Shown: positions 28,240 through 37,302, counted from the first letter of the stretch. The stretch is 61,150 bases of DNA from Rhodanobacter sp. (GCA_004298505.1 SCRO01000065.1:1-61150), one strand, 5' to 3'. The notes: a model not told the origin generated them from the letters alone. Made by a program: numbers and translations.

Positions 28240-30434
28240 CAGTGGCTGCCGCTGTCGGAGGACGGCCTTGTCTGGGGTTTCAGCGGCTTGGTCGACAGGA
28301 TCACCGGCGCCGTTCGCGGCGGCAGAGCGGGCAATTGCATGTCGGGCAGAATCGGGTCATGTGCCGGTTTGACTTTGTTCTGCTCGCCGAGGATGTGGTC
28401 GTAGCGTTCGCTGGTGAAGCCATCGGCATCCTCGCTGTCGCGCACCACGGTCGGCCGCAGGAAAATCATCAGGTCGGTCTTGCTGTGCGAGCGGTTCTTG
28501 TAATGGAACAGACTGCCGAGCACAGGGATGGATCCGAGTACGGGAACCTTCTGCTCACCGTCGTTGACCGTGTCCTGGATCAGGCCGCCGATCACCACGA
28601 TCTGCCCATTGTCGACCAGCACCGTGGTGTTCACCGCGCGCTTGTTGGTGATCACCCCGGCCGGGTTGTTCTTGTCCTGGATACTGGAGACCTCCGTGTA
28701 CAGTTGCAGGCGTACCGTACCACCCTCGGAGATCTGCGGTTTGATCCGCAGGGTCAGTCCGACGTCGTGCCGTTCGATGGTCTGGAACGGCGTGGGCGTG
28801 GTGGCGGCGGCGGTTACCGCGTACTGGCCGGTGATGAACGGGACATTCTGGCCGATCACGATCTGCGCTTCCTCGTTGTCCAGCGTCAGCAGCGTCGGCG
28901 TGGACAGGATATTGGCGTTGGCGTCGGTTTCCAGCGCGCGCACCAGCAAGCCCATGTTGAGGATCTGGCCCACGCCGGGAATGGTGATGCTGCCGTTGAC
29001 TACGCCAATGTTGAGGCCGGGGCCGACCGATGCCGGATTCTGTGAGATGCCGATGATGTTCTGGCCGGCGGTGCCGAAATTGGTGCCGCCAAAGGCCTGC
29101 GTGCCGGTTCTACCCAACCCGCTGAGGTTCTGCCACTGAATGCCGAACTCGGCAGCCTTGTCGGCGCTGAGCTCCACGATCGTCGCTTCGACATAGACCT
29201 GGGCCCGCCGCACATCAAGCTTCTCGATCGCGGCACGCAGGTTGTTGTAGATCGCGTCGGGCGCGTTGATGATGATCGAGTTGGTAGCCGCATCGGCCTG
29301 GATGATGCCGGGCGCGCCTGCCGCGGCCTGGTTCTGGCTGCTGCGGAAGGTCGAGACATCGCCGACCGGGTTGGCGAACCCGTCGGTCTGGCTTGCTGCG
29401 CTGCCGGTCGATGCATTGGTGCCCAGCATCGTCGGCGCAGTGCCTGATCGGGCTGTGCCGACCTGGCCTTCGTAGATGGCCCGCAGGGTCTCGGCGAGCT
29501 TCATCGCCTCGGCATTTTTCAGATAGACGACATGGATGTTGCCACCGGCGTTGGTAGGTGAATCGAGCATCGCGACGAATTTGCGCAGCTGGCTCAGCCG
29601 CGAGGGATCACCGGTGCGCACCAGCAGACTGTTCGAGCGGGCATCCGGCACGACCGTGAAGCGATCGGTGGGGTCCGTCTGGTTGCTGCCCAGGCGCGCC
29701 GCCCCTTCCACGAACAGGCGGTTGACCATCCCGGCGACATCGACCGCCGAGGCATAATGCAGCGGTATCACGACCGGACCGCTGACGCTCGGCTGGTCGA
29801 TCGACTCGATGATTCTGGCCAGGCGCTGCAGGTTGTTCGCGTAGTCGGTGATGACCAGCGTATTGTTGTTCTGGTAGGCATTGATGGTGTTGTTGGGCGA
29901 GATCAGCGGGCGCAATACGGGTACCAGTTGCGCGGCCGATTCGTACCTGAGCGTGAATACCCGCGTCTCGATCCGGTCGCCGGACGCATGTGTGCCGGTT
30001 GTGATAGCCGGTTGCTGCTTGGCATCGGCCTCGGGCACGATCTTGACGATGCCGCGATCCTCGATCGCCGCGATACCCTGCAGGCGCAAGGCCGAAACAA
30101 AAACCTCGTACACCAGCGCCCGCGGCACCGGCCGGGCGGAGACGATGTTGATCGAGCCCTTGACCCGCGGGTCGATCACGAAATTCTTGCCAGTGATCTT
30201 GCTGATCAGCTTGACTACCCCTTCGATGTTGGCGTTGACGAAGTTGAGCGTGACGACATCGTCATCCACGCGCACGGGAGGGTTGGCGCCGGTGTTGTCC
30301 GCTGGTGTGGGGCGTGCGCTGGGGCTCGTCGTCGTTCCCGCGCGGCCGGCCTGCGCATGCGCCGGCCCGGCCTGGAAAAATGCCAGGGCCAGGGTCAGGC
30401 AGAGAGGTCCGGTGTGGGACCAGGTCCGCTTCAT
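28239..30434 (-). CDS. gspD: type II secretion outer-membrane secretin GspD
   Basis: 731 residues with a signal peptide (cleavage near AHAQ, residue 28). The N0 domain (VTLNFVNANIEGVVKLISK) and N1-N3 repeats come next, then the secretin core with VEATIVELSADKAAEFGIQW and the C-terminal VPVLGSIPVLGSLFHY...TDLMIFLRPTVV. It forms the outer-membrane exit channel. The ATG at 30434 is preferred over a TTG six bases upstream. A 474-base gap holding a miniature palindrome separates it from gspC, whereas D-E-F are tightly coupled. Confidence 0.96.
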   Translation of the reverse strand: MKRTWSHTGPLCLTLALAFFQAGPAHAQAGRAGTTTSPSARPTPADNTGANPPVRVDDDVVTLNFVNANIEGVVKLISKITGKNFVIDPRVKGSINIVSARPVPRALVYEVFVSALRLQGIAAIEDRGIVKIVPEADAKQQPAITTGTHASGDRIETRVFTLRYESAAQLVPVLRPLISPNNTINAYQNNNTLVITDYANNLQRLARIIESIDQPSVSGPVVIPLHYASAVDVAGMVNRLFVEGAARLGSNQTDPTDRFTVVPDARSNSLLVRTGDPSRLSQLRKFVAMLDSPTNAGGNIHVVYLKNAEAMKLAETLRAIYEGQVGTARSGTAPTMLGTNASTGSAASQTDGFANPVGDVSTFRSSQNQAAAGAPGIIQADAATNSIIINAPDAIYNNLRAAIEKLDVRRAQVYVEATIVELSADKAAEFGIQWQNLSGLGRTGTQAFGGTNFGTAGQNIIGISQNPASVGPGLNIGVVNGSITIPGVGQILNMGLLVRALETDANANILSTPTLLTLDNEEAQIVIGQNVPFITGQYAVTAAATTPTPFQTIERHDVGLTLRIKPQISEGGTVRLQLYTEVSSIQDKNNPAGVITNKRAVNTTVLVDNGQIVVIGGLIQDTVNDGEQKVPVLGSIPVLGSLFHYKNRSHSKTDLMIFLRPTVVRDSEDADGFTSERYDHILGEQNKVKPAHDPILPDMQLPALPPRTAPVILSTKPLKPQTRPSSDSGSH

Positions 30435-30457
30435 ATTCAAAGGAAATTCACCATGGG

Positions 30458-30480
30458 CTAGGAGTCTGTCGGACTCCTAG
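30458..30480. repeat. miniature palindrome with the ends of the 31.5-kb inverted-repeat element
   Basis: CTAGGAGTC-TGTCG-GACTCCTAG is a 23-base perfect 9-bp inverted repeat bounded by CTAG on both sides. Its left 17 bases match the terminal repeat of the element at 31460-31627 with one mismatch. It may be an excision footprint, a deletion derivative, or a hairpin acting on gspD, whose ATG lies 24 bases away. Confidence 0.6.
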
Positions 30481-30908
30481 GGATGCAAGGCCCGGGAGCA
30501 GAAATCATTGCCAGGTCCCCTGGCAGATCGGCAACGCCGAAGCGCAGTCGTGCCCGCGCTGACCCACCGGGCACGGCGGGAAGCAGCCCGATGCCTTGCG
30601 CACTCCCATGGCCTGACCCAGTTGATTCGACTTCACGATGCCCCCTGCACTTCGGTTTCCAGCGCTGCCGCTGCGTTGTGTCTGTTTGCGCTTGCCGAAT
30701 GACATTCCGCGGGCGTGCGGTGGAGCTCCCATCAACCGTAAAACGGGTCCGGTGTCAGAAAGTTCACGCGATGACTTTATGTGACCGGACGTCACGACCC
30801 GGTGAATTCCGGGTCGTGTGCCTGGCGGGCAGGCGCCGCACAGCAGAGAGATTGCTGGTCGGTTCGGGACCACTTGCTGACCGTTCGAGGTGGACCCGAT
30901 CGCTCGGG
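30481..30908. other. gspC-gspD intergenic region without a gene
   Basis: About 430 bases with no convincing coding frame on either strand. It holds short dyads: GTGAC-CGGAC-GTCAC at 30781-30795 (reminiscent of, but not matching, a CRP box) and GACCCGGTGAATTCCGGGTC near 30797. Such a gap is unusual between gspC and gspD, which are normally adjacent. Confidence 0.5.
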
Positions 30909-31394
30909 TCACCGTTCCACTGCGCCGGGTTGCGCGGCAAACGGAGCCGCCACGCCTGGCTTTGGCCACGCCAGTGTTTCACGCACGCCGCCACGTTCCA
31001 GGACGACGTGATCGGTGCCGACTTTCGCGAGGCGGACACCGGGCGCAACGTCATCGCCTGCGCGCACGGCAAGCACCTCTTTCGCTCCGAGTTGCAGCAA
31101 CGCGTAGCCGCGATGTCCGTCGGTGGCGGCAACGATACCGAGCAACCGGATCGCGAGGCCGGTCGCGGCGGCAGCGTCGGAATCGCGTTGCGCGCTGCCA
31201 AACAGGCCAGCGGCGGCCGTCGCCTGCTTTGCTGTGGGCGCCGGCGCCGGAGCACGCGGTTCAGGACGCGGGGCAAGCCATTCCCAGGTCCAGTGTGCCA
31301 ATACCAGGCCGAGCAGCGCGATGGCGGCGAATGTCAACAGCGACACGATAGCCGTCGGCACGAAGTTCGATCGTTCAAATGAGATCGTATGCAT
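30909..31394 (-). CDS. gspC: type II secretion protein GspC (short form)
   Basis: 161 residues. A short cytoplasmic N-terminus, one membrane helix (about 10-32, VPTAIVSLLTFAAIALLGLV), a Pro/Ala linker, and the periplasmic homology region (IRLLGIVAATDGHRGYALL to VLERGGVRETL) that contacts the GspD N0 domain. It ends soon after, without the PDZ or coiled-coil end of classical GspC proteins (about 270 residues). The ATG at 31394 places the helix correctly; an upstream in-frame start would add 18 Cys/Pro-rich residues. It heads the leftward arm. Confidence 0.85.
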   Translation of the reverse strand: MHTISFERSNFVPTAIVSLLTFAAIALLGLVLAHWTWEWLAPRPEPRAPAPAPTAKQATAAAGLFGSAQRDSDAAAATGLAIRLLGIVAATDGHRGYALLQLGAKEVLAVRAGDDVAPGVRLAKVGTDHVVLERGGVRETLAWPKPGVAAPFAAQPGAVER

Positions 31395-31459
31395 TTTTCG
31401 CCGGGTGGGAGCTGGATGGCCTGATGGAAAACACCGACAGGAAAACAACCGGGCCGGGC

Positions 31460-31627
31460 CTAGGAGCCTGTCGGACTTTGCCGGTTGAGGCGAGAATTCA
31501 GCTGTGCGAGGACAGATTTTCGAGGCTTTGCAGGCCCATAGTGGTTCTATGGGTCAAAAAGCGGCGGAAATATGGACCGCACAGATGGATTCGCAGACCG
31601 ACCGAGTAAAGTCCGACAGGCTCCTAG
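31460..31627. mobile_element. 168-bp MITE-like inverted-repeat element
   Basis: The ends are perfect 20-bp inverted repeats, CTAGGAGCCTGTCGGACTTT, with CTAG at the outer edge of both ends (possibly a target duplication). Inside is a second hairpin, CCCATAG-TGGTT-CTATGGG at 31535-31553. It has no coding capacity. A matching partial copy lies at 54966-54999 and a miniature at 30458-30480. It sits between the divergent gspC and gspG arms and so separates their promoters. Confidence 0.8.
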
Positions 31628-31948
31628 ATCGCTGCGCTGCGACTGACGGCCCGACAAGGATGCGGCACTGGTATACGCCAAAAACCTGCTGCTTGTCGTG
31701 AATGCTCCGATGTAACAGTTTGGCCTGGTTGGATTGTGGCCGCCGGCAACTCGGCGCGCTTGCGCCTCAACGCTCAGGGGCTGGCCGTTGTCCGATGCAC
31801 ACAGGGTACTCACAAAGTCCAACTTACACTCGCCGTGTCCGCCGCGGTATTCGCCTGGGTGAACATTGGCGGGTGCTGACGACAACGGCTCCCTTTGGCT
31901 GCGGGGTAGATATCAGCCCATGCCGGATTGATCGAGTGCAAGGGACAC
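31628..31948. promoter_or_regulatory. leader region of the gspG-N operon
   Basis: About 320 bases without a gene between the inverted-repeat element and gspG. It must carry the rightward promoter of the T2SS operon, but I could not assign -35/-10 boxes with confidence. It ends in the gspG ribosome site AAGGGA at 31940-31945. Confidence 0.4.
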
Positions 31949-32380
31949 ATGATGACGACATCAAGAGAACGCGGATTCACCTTGCTCGAGGTGATGGTGG
32001 TGGTGGTCATCCTGGGCATTCTTGCGGCGTTGGTGGTGCCGAAAATCATCAGCCGCCCGGACGATGCGCGGGTGGTCGCCGCCAAGCAGGACATTGCCAG
32101 CCTGATGCAGGCGCTGAAGCTCTACCGGCTGGACAACCATCGCTATCCATCGACCGAACAGGGCCTGCAGGCCTTGGTGGTGCGGCCGGCTACCGCCCCC
32201 ATCCCGCCTGACTGGAAGGCGGGCGGCTATCTCGATCGCCTGCCCACGGACCCGTGGGGCAATCCCTATCAATATTTGAATCCGGGCTTGCACGGGGAGG
32301 TCGACATCGTCAGCTTCGGTGCCGACGGTGCGCCCGGTGGCGAGGGCAACGATGCCGACATCGGCTCGTGGATGTTGTGA
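31949..32380 (+). CDS. gspG: type II secretion major pseudopilin GspG
   Basis: 143 residues. Class III prepilin leader cleaved before FTLLEVMVVVVILGI, with Glu at mature position 5, then the GspG body (YRLDNHRYPSTEQGLQALV) and the C-terminal calcium-loop region near GADGAPGGEGNDADIG. It forms the body of the pseudopilus. The ATG at 31949 has AAGGGA six bases upstream. It is the first gene of the rightward arm. No prepilin peptidase gene (gspO) is in the window, so processing must rely on one elsewhere. Confidence 0.96.
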   Translation: MMTTSRERGFTLLEVMVVVVILGILAALVVPKIISRPDDARVVAAKQDIASLMQALKLYRLDNHRYPSTEQGLQALVVRPATAPIPPDWKAGGYLDRLPTDPWGNPYQYLNPGLHGEVDIVSFGADGAPGGEGNDADIGSWML

Positions 32381-32399
32381 TGGCCTGGCATTGCACGCC

Positions 32400-32921
32400 A
32401 TGAAATCCCCCGTCGCTGCCGCACGAACCCGTGGCTTCACGCTGATCGAAGTGCTGGTCGTGATGCTGATCATGGGCCTGATTGTCGGGCTGGCCAGCGC
32501 CATCGTGCGCCCGGATGATGCCGGCCTGCTGCGCGTCGAGGCCGATCGACTCGCGCAACTGCTGGATCTTGCCGCCTCCGAAGCGCGCCTTACCGGAAAC
32601 TCCATCGCCTGGACCGCCGACGCCACCGGCTACCGCTTCTGGCGCAAGACCGGTGATGGCGAGTGGTCCGAGGTGCGCGACAGCGATCAGCTGCGCGCCC
32701 GCACGCTGCCGCAGGGCATGGTGCTCGCGGGTCTGCGGATCGAGAACATGCCCGCGGAGGGATCCATGCGGTTGGAGTTCGTGCCGTATCGCTCGGTGCT
32801 TTCCTTCACCATCGACTTGTCTCTCGGCACAGCGCGTGACACGGTGTCGGGGGATCCGGTGGGCGAAGTGCGCGTGTTGCCGGGCGAAGGAGCATCCAGT
32901 GACCCATTGGCGCAACGCTGA
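32400..32921 (+). CDS. gspH: type II secretion minor pseudopilin GspH
   Basis: 173 residues. Leader RTRG followed by FTLIEVLVVMLIMGLIVG with Glu5, then a GspH/FimT body (EADRLAQLLDLAASEARLTG, WRKTGDGEWSEV). It starts 19 bases after gspG and overlaps gspI by 23 bases. Confidence 0.92.
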   Translation: MKSPVAAARTRGFTLIEVLVVMLIMGLIVGLASAIVRPDDAGLLRVEADRLAQLLDLAASEARLTGNSIAWTADATGYRFWRKTGDGEWSEVRDSDQLRARTLPQGMVLAGLRIENMPAEGSMRLEFVPYRSVLSFTIDLSLGTARDTVSGDPVGEVRVLPGEGASSDPLAQR

Positions 32922-33294
32922 ACCGCGCGGATTCACGCTGATCGAGGTGCTGGTGGCGCTGGCGATCGTGTCGATCGCTTTGCTGGCGGCGCTGCGTGCG
33001 GCTGGGCAGGGCACCAACAGCGTGGGCGAACTGCGCGCCCGCACGCTGGCCGGCTGGGTGGCGCAGAACCGCCTGGCCGAACATCGTGCCCGCGGCGACT
33101 GGCTGTCGCTTGGCGTGCAGCGCGGGGAGGAAAGCGAGGGCGGTATCGCATTCGATTGGCGCGAGGAGGTGCTCTCGACGCCGAACCCCGCCTTCCGTCG
33201 GATCAACGTGACGGTGTCTGCGGCGCCTGACGAATCGCATGTGCTGGCGCGTTTCAGCGGGTTTGTGGTCAACCCGCCAGCGGTCGACCAATGA
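32899..33294 (+). CDS. gspI: type II secretion minor pseudopilin GspI
   Basis: 131 residues from a GTG with a strong GAAGGAG site. Leader NAEPRG, then FTLIEVLVALAIVSIALLAA with Glu5 and the GspI signature VAQNRLAEHRARGDW. It is part of the I-J-K tip complex. It overlaps gspH by 23 bases and gspJ by 4. Confidence 0.93.
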   Translation: MTHWRNAEPRGFTLIEVLVALAIVSIALLAALRAAGQGTNSVGELRARTLAGWVAQNRLAEHRARGDWLSLGVQRGEESEGGIAFDWREEVLSTPNPAFRRINVTVSAAPDESHVLARFSGFVVNPPAVDQ

Positions 33295-33893
33295 ACACGT
33301 TCGCGCGCAGGCGGCGCAACGGCTTCACCCTGATCGAGGTGCTGGCTGCGCTGCTGATCCTGTCGGCGCTGGCGCTGATGTCGTACCGCGGACTCGGCGC
33401 CGTGCTCGATACCCGCCAGCACGTCGCCGCCGAAACCGACAAGTGGCGGCAGGTGGCTGCGTTCTTTGCACGCTTCGAGCAGGACGTGCAGATGGCCGCA
33501 CCCCGCCCGGTGCGCCGTGCGGCGGGTAGTGCGCCGGCATGGATCGGCGTGCCCACCAGCACGACCACCCAGCCACGGCTGGCATTCAGCCGCTTTGCCT
33601 CGGACGAAAACATGGACACGCCCCGTCGTGTTGCCTACACGTTGAACGGCAAGCAGCAGATCGAGCTGTGGCTGTGGCCGGGTCTGGACCTGCCGGCCGA
33701 TGTGCCGCCAGCACGCTACACGGTGCTGCGCGGCGTGACGACATTCGACCTGCAATACCTCGATGCCGATCGGGTCTGGGTCAACGCCTGGCCGACCTCG
33801 CCGCGCGATGCGGCGATACCCCGGGCGGTGCGGGTGCGCATCGTGCTGGCTAGCGGCGAACAGGTCGTGCGCGTGTTCGCGCTCAACTCATGA
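33291..33893 (+). CDS. gspJ: type II secretion minor pseudopilin GspJ
   Basis: 200 residues. Leader RRRNG, then FTLIEVLAALLILSALALMS with Glu5, followed by SYRGLGAVLDTRQH and FFARFEQDVQMAAPRPVR typical of GspJ. Tip-complex component. ATGA overlaps with both neighbours indicate tight translational coupling. Confidence 0.94.
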   Translation: MNTFARRRRNGFTLIEVLAALLILSALALMSYRGLGAVLDTRQHVAAETDKWRQVAAFFARFEQDVQMAAPRPVRRAAGSAPAWIGVPTSTTTQPRLAFSRFASDENMDTPRRVAYTLNGKQQIELWLWPGLDLPADVPPARYTVLRGVTTFDLQYLDADRVWVNAWPTSPRDAAIPRAVRVRIVLASGEQVVRVFALNS

Positions 33894-34804
33894 GAGCCCG
33901 TCAGCAAGGGGTCGCCATCGTGCTCGCGCTGACCGTGGTCGCGCTGGCCGCGCTGGCGGTGACGGCGATGATGGTGTCGCAGAGCATCTGGTCGCGGCGG
34001 GTCGCGCTGACCGCCGAGCATGCCCAGGCGCGGCAGCTGGTTCAGGCCGGGCTGGATTGGAGTCGCGCCGTATTGAGCGACGATCGCCGCACCAGCACGG
34101 TCGACTATCTCGGGGAGCCGTGGGCGCTGCGGCTGCCGCCGATTCCGGTCGAGAACGGCAGTCTCACCGGCCGCATCGAGGACCAGCAAGGCAAGTTCAA
34201 TCTCAACAACCTGCTCATCGACGGCAAGCTCGATCTCGCGCAACTCGATCACTTCCGGCACCTGCTGGCGATACTCGGCCTTCCGCCCACGCTCGCCGGC
34301 TCGCTGGCCGACTGGATCGATGCCGACAGCGAGCCGCAACCTCAGGGTGGCGCCGAAGACGCGTACTACCTTTCGTTGCCGTCGCCCTATCTTGCGGCGA
34401 ACCGGCCACTGATCGACGTGGCCGAGCTGGCGCTGGTGCGCGGCTTCGATGATGGCGTGCGCGCGCGCCTGCGTCCGTTCGTGACGACACTGCCGCGGTT
34501 CACGCCGGTGAACGTCAACACGGCGCCCCCCGAGGTCATTGCCGCCATGGTCGATGGCCTGAGCCTGGATGACGCCCGCATGCTGGTGGCGCGGCGGGAT
34601 CAAGCCTATTTTCGCAACTTGCCGGATTTCTTCGGTCAACTTCCCAAGGGACTGAGCGTGCCTGCGAAAAACCTCTCTGCAAGCAGTGATTTCTTCCTCG
34701 TGACGATGCAGGTCACCATCGGTGCGGCCCGAGCCCGCGGTGTGGCGTTGCTCGATCGCGAGAACGACGGCTGGCCGGCGATCGTCTGGCGCAAATATCC
34801 ATGA
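33890..34804 (+). CDS. gspK: type II secretion minor pseudopilin GspK
   Basis: 304 residues. Leader QQG, then VAIVLALTVVALAALAVTAM, lacking the Glu5 of other pseudopilins as is normal for GspK, the tip subunit. The large alpha domain follows (EDQQGKFNLNNLL, LADWIDADSEPQPQGGAED) and the C-terminal part has TPVNVNTAPPEVIAA. It is coupled by ATGA overlaps to gspJ and gspL. Confidence 0.95.
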   Translation: MRARQQGVAIVLALTVVALAALAVTAMMVSQSIWSRRVALTAEHAQARQLVQAGLDWSRAVLSDDRRTSTVDYLGEPWALRLPPIPVENGSLTGRIEDQQGKFNLNNLLIDGKLDLAQLDHFRHLLAILGLPPTLAGSLADWIDADSEPQPQGGAEDAYYLSLPSPYLAANRPLIDVAELALVRGFDDGVRARLRPFVTTLPRFTPVNVNTAPPEVIAAMVDGLSLDDARMLVARRDQAYFRNLPDFFGQLPKGLSVPAKNLSASSDFFLVTMQVTIGAARARGVALLDRENDGWPAIVWRKYP

Positions 34805-36012
34805 GCCTGCTGCGTATCCGGGTTTCACTTTCCGATCCACCGCTGCGGTGTCAGTGGGCGCTGCTCAATGACGGCCGTGACGTGGTGGTCGGCGAGGGGC
34901 CGCTGGCGGCACTCCCGCGCCGGGCCGAGCGCGTGCAATGGGTGATTCCCGCCGCGCAGGTGCTGATCGCGCGGGCGCGTGTGCCGCAGGCGGCCCGGCG
35001 TCATGCCGGCTCGGTACTGGCTTTCGCGCTGGAGGATCAGACGATCGGCGAACCGGATGCCAGTCAGGTCAGCTGGCTCGGTGCCGTCGGCGACAGCGAT
35101 GTGCTGGCGGTGCTCGACAAGCCGGGGCTGGTGCGCTGGGGCGCGGCACTTGGGGCCATCGGCATTCAGGGTCACGAGGTGCACGGCGAAACGCTTTTGC
35201 TGCCGCTGGCCACGGACGAGTGGAGCCTGGCCTGGAATGGCCGCGAGGGGTTCGTGCGCAACGGCGAGTTCGAAGGTGCGGCGACCGATTGCGGCGATCG
35301 CGCAACACCGCCACTGGCGCTGCGTCTGATGCTCGACGATGCGCAGGCGCAAGATGCGCGGCCGGTGTCGATTGCGCTGTACACGACGGCAGCGGATGCA
35401 CTGCCCGATATCGCGGCATGGACGCGCATGCTCGGCGTCGCCGTGCGCCCGGCCGGCAGCTGGGACTGGCGCACCGCGTCCGCCGACGCCGGTATCCGCC
35501 TGGAGCAGGAACGGCAACGCTGGCGCGCCTTCGCCGGCATGGCCGGGCGCCTTCGCCCGGCGGCCTGGATCACCGCTGCCGCGCTGGCGATTCTGGCCAT
35601 CGCGCTGGTCATCGACTGGGTCTCGCTGGCGAACCAGCAAGTTGCGCTGCGCCAGCAGATGACAGCGCGGTTTCGTGCGGTCTTTCCCACCGCGGTTGCG
35701 GTGGTGGACCCGGTGTTGCAGATGCGCCGCAAGCTCGCCGAGGCGCGGCATGCCGCCGGGCAGTCCGACAGCAGCGATTTCCTGCCGATGATCGAACAGC
35801 TGGCGGCGGCCACCCGGACACTCCCGGCCGGCACGATCCACGCGGTGTCCTATGCGAGCGGGCGCATGACCATCGAGCTTGCTGGGCTTGACGAGACTGG
35901 CGTGCGCGGCGTGATCGAGCACCTGCAACAGTCCGGCCTCAGTGTCGATCCGCTGCCGGCTTCCAGACACGTCGCTGGTGCGGCCGTGGTGTTGACGGTA
36001 CGGCCATCATGA
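34801..36012 (+). CDS. gspL: type II secretion inner-membrane protein GspL
   Basis: 403 residues. A cytoplasmic actin-like domain (about 1-240) that docks GspE, one membrane helix (WITAAALAILAIALVIDWVSLA near 256-280) and a periplasmic ferredoxin-like domain at the C-terminus. Sequence conservation is low, but the position between gspK and gspM and the architecture are diagnostic. Confidence 0.92.
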   Translation: MSLLRIRVSLSDPPLRCQWALLNDGRDVVVGEGPLAALPRRAERVQWVIPAAQVLIARARVPQAARRHAGSVLAFALEDQTIGEPDASQVSWLGAVGDSDVLAVLDKPGLVRWGAALGAIGIQGHEVHGETLLLPLATDEWSLAWNGREGFVRNGEFEGAATDCGDRATPPLALRLMLDDAQAQDARPVSIALYTTAADALPDIAAWTRMLGVAVRPAGSWDWRTASADAGIRLEQERQRWRAFAGMAGRLRPAAWITAAALAILAIALVIDWVSLANQQVALRQQMTARFRAVFPTAVAVVDPVLQMRRKLAEARHAAGQSDSSDFLPMIEQLAAATRTLPAGTIHAVSYASGRMTIELAGLDETGVRGVIEHLQQSGLSVDPLPASRHVAGAAVVLTVRPS

Positions 36013-36497
36013 AGGCGCGTGTGCTCCAGTTGTGGGAATCGCGCTCGCCGCGGGAGCGGGTGATCATCACTGCGCTGGCCGCGCTGGTGGGCGTGCTGCT
36101 GTATGTCGCACTGGTGCTGTCGGCGGAGCGTGCGACCACCGCGCTAAAACCCCGGGTGGTGGCATTGCGCGGGCAGGCGGCCCGCCTCGAACAGCAGGCG
36201 ACTACGATCGAGAGCCTGCGCGCGGCGCCGGCCATTTCGGTGTCGCAGACCGATCTGCGCGCGCTGGTGCAGGCGCAGACCGATAGCGCCGGCCTGGCGC
36301 ACGCGCTGGTGAGCATCAATGCGCCGGGTGCCAATCAGGTGGTGGCGGTGTTCGGTGCGGTGTCGTTTGCCGACTGGCTGCGCTGGGTCGCCGCGCTCCA
36401 GGTGCAGCATGTGCGGCTGGACAGCTGCCGGATCGAAGCACTGTCCACGCCGGGCCTGGTCAGTGTGACGGCGACCCTGGTGCGCCCGCAGCCGTGA
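36009..36497 (+). CDS. gspM: type II secretion inner-membrane protein GspM
   Basis: 162 residues. Short cytoplasmic LWESRSPRERVIITALAALVG leading into one membrane helix (about 17-40), a helical linker and a small periplasmic ferredoxin-like domain (VFGAVSFADWLRWVAALQVQ). It pairs with GspL. ATGA overlaps join it to both neighbours. Confidence 0.92.
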   Translation: MKARVLQLWESRSPRERVIITALAALVGVLLYVALVLSAERATTALKPRVVALRGQAARLEQQATTIESLRAAPAISVSQTDLRALVQAQTDSAGLAHALVSINAPGANQVVAVFGAVSFADWLRWVAALQVQHVRLDSCRIEALSTPGLVSVTATLVRPQP

Positions 36498-37240
36498 TGA
36501 AACGCTGGCACCTGTTCGCGTTCGGGCTGGGCATCTACCTGCTCGCCCTCGTCGTCACCGCACCGGCGACGTGGGCCGATGCGATGCTGCAGAATGTCAG
36601 CGGCGGGCGGCTGCAGCTGGCCGATGCCCGCGGTAGCCTGTGGTCGGGCAGCGCGCAGTTGCTGATCCGCGATGCGGCCGGGCGCATCGGCGTGGCCACG
36701 CCTCTGGCGTGGCGGCTGCGGCCGGCCACCTTGCTGCGGGCGCGATTGGCGTACGCCGTCGATCTCGGCGCGCCGTCGCGGTCGTTTCCGGTCACGCTTT
36801 CCTGGTCGCGGATCGAACTGGCGCATGTCGACATCGTCCTGCCGGCGGTGACGTTGGGTTATGTAGCCCCCAAACTCGCCTCGCTTGAGCTCAGTGGCGA
36901 GGTGCATCTGCAGATCCAGGACCTCGTCATCGGGCGCCACAGCTTGCGTGGTGATGCCACGCTGCAATGGCTCCATGCCGGTTCGGCGCTGTCGCCGGTG
37001 TCGCCGCTGGGCAATTACCAGTTGCGCCTGGTGGGCGCAGGGGATGGTGGTCGGGTCACCCTGACGACGCTCAAGGGACCGCTGCAACTGCGCGGCCAGG
37101 GATCGTGGGCCGAAGGCGGCGCGCCCGCCTTTGCCGTCAACGCGACCGTGCCGGCGGAATACCGCCAGCGGCTGGAACCGTTTCTACGCCTGATTGCGGT
37201 GAAGCAGGTCGACGGTAGTTTCGCGATGCAGCTGCAGTAG
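36494..37240 (+). CDS. gspN: type II secretion protein GspN
   Basis: 248 residues. One N-terminal membrane helix (WHLFAFGLGIYLLALVVTAP), then a beta-rich periplasmic domain with GRLQLADARGSLWSGSAQLL and LAWRLRPATLL, the signature of GspN. It is the last gene of the rightward operon. Its precise role in T2SS is unknown and it is absent from many systems. Confidence 0.9.
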   Translation: MMKRWHLFAFGLGIYLLALVVTAPATWADAMLQNVSGGRLQLADARGSLWSGSAQLLIRDAAGRIGVATPLAWRLRPATLLRARLAYAVDLGAPSRSFPVTLSWSRIELAHVDIVLPAVTLGYVAPKLASLELSGEVHLQIQDLVIGRHSLRGDATLQWLHAGSALSPVSPLGNYQLRLVGAGDGGRVTLTTLKGPLQLRGQGSWAEGGAPAFAVNATVPAEYRQRLEPFLRLIAVKQVDGSFAMQLQ

Positions 37241-37302
37241 GGCCGTAACGGCAACCATCGGCGGCGTGCACTGGAACGGCTGGAAGCTGGCCTTGCGCGG
37301 GA

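Noticed and set aside
30778-30797. CRP-like box in the gspC-gspD gap
   Set aside because: The spacer between TGTGA and TCACG is 7 rather than 6 and the second half-site is imperfect, so it is noted only as a dyad.
25550-37240. Type IV pilus cluster
   Set aside because: GspC, GspK, GspL, GspM, GspN and a GspG with the calcium-loop end identify a type II secretion system.
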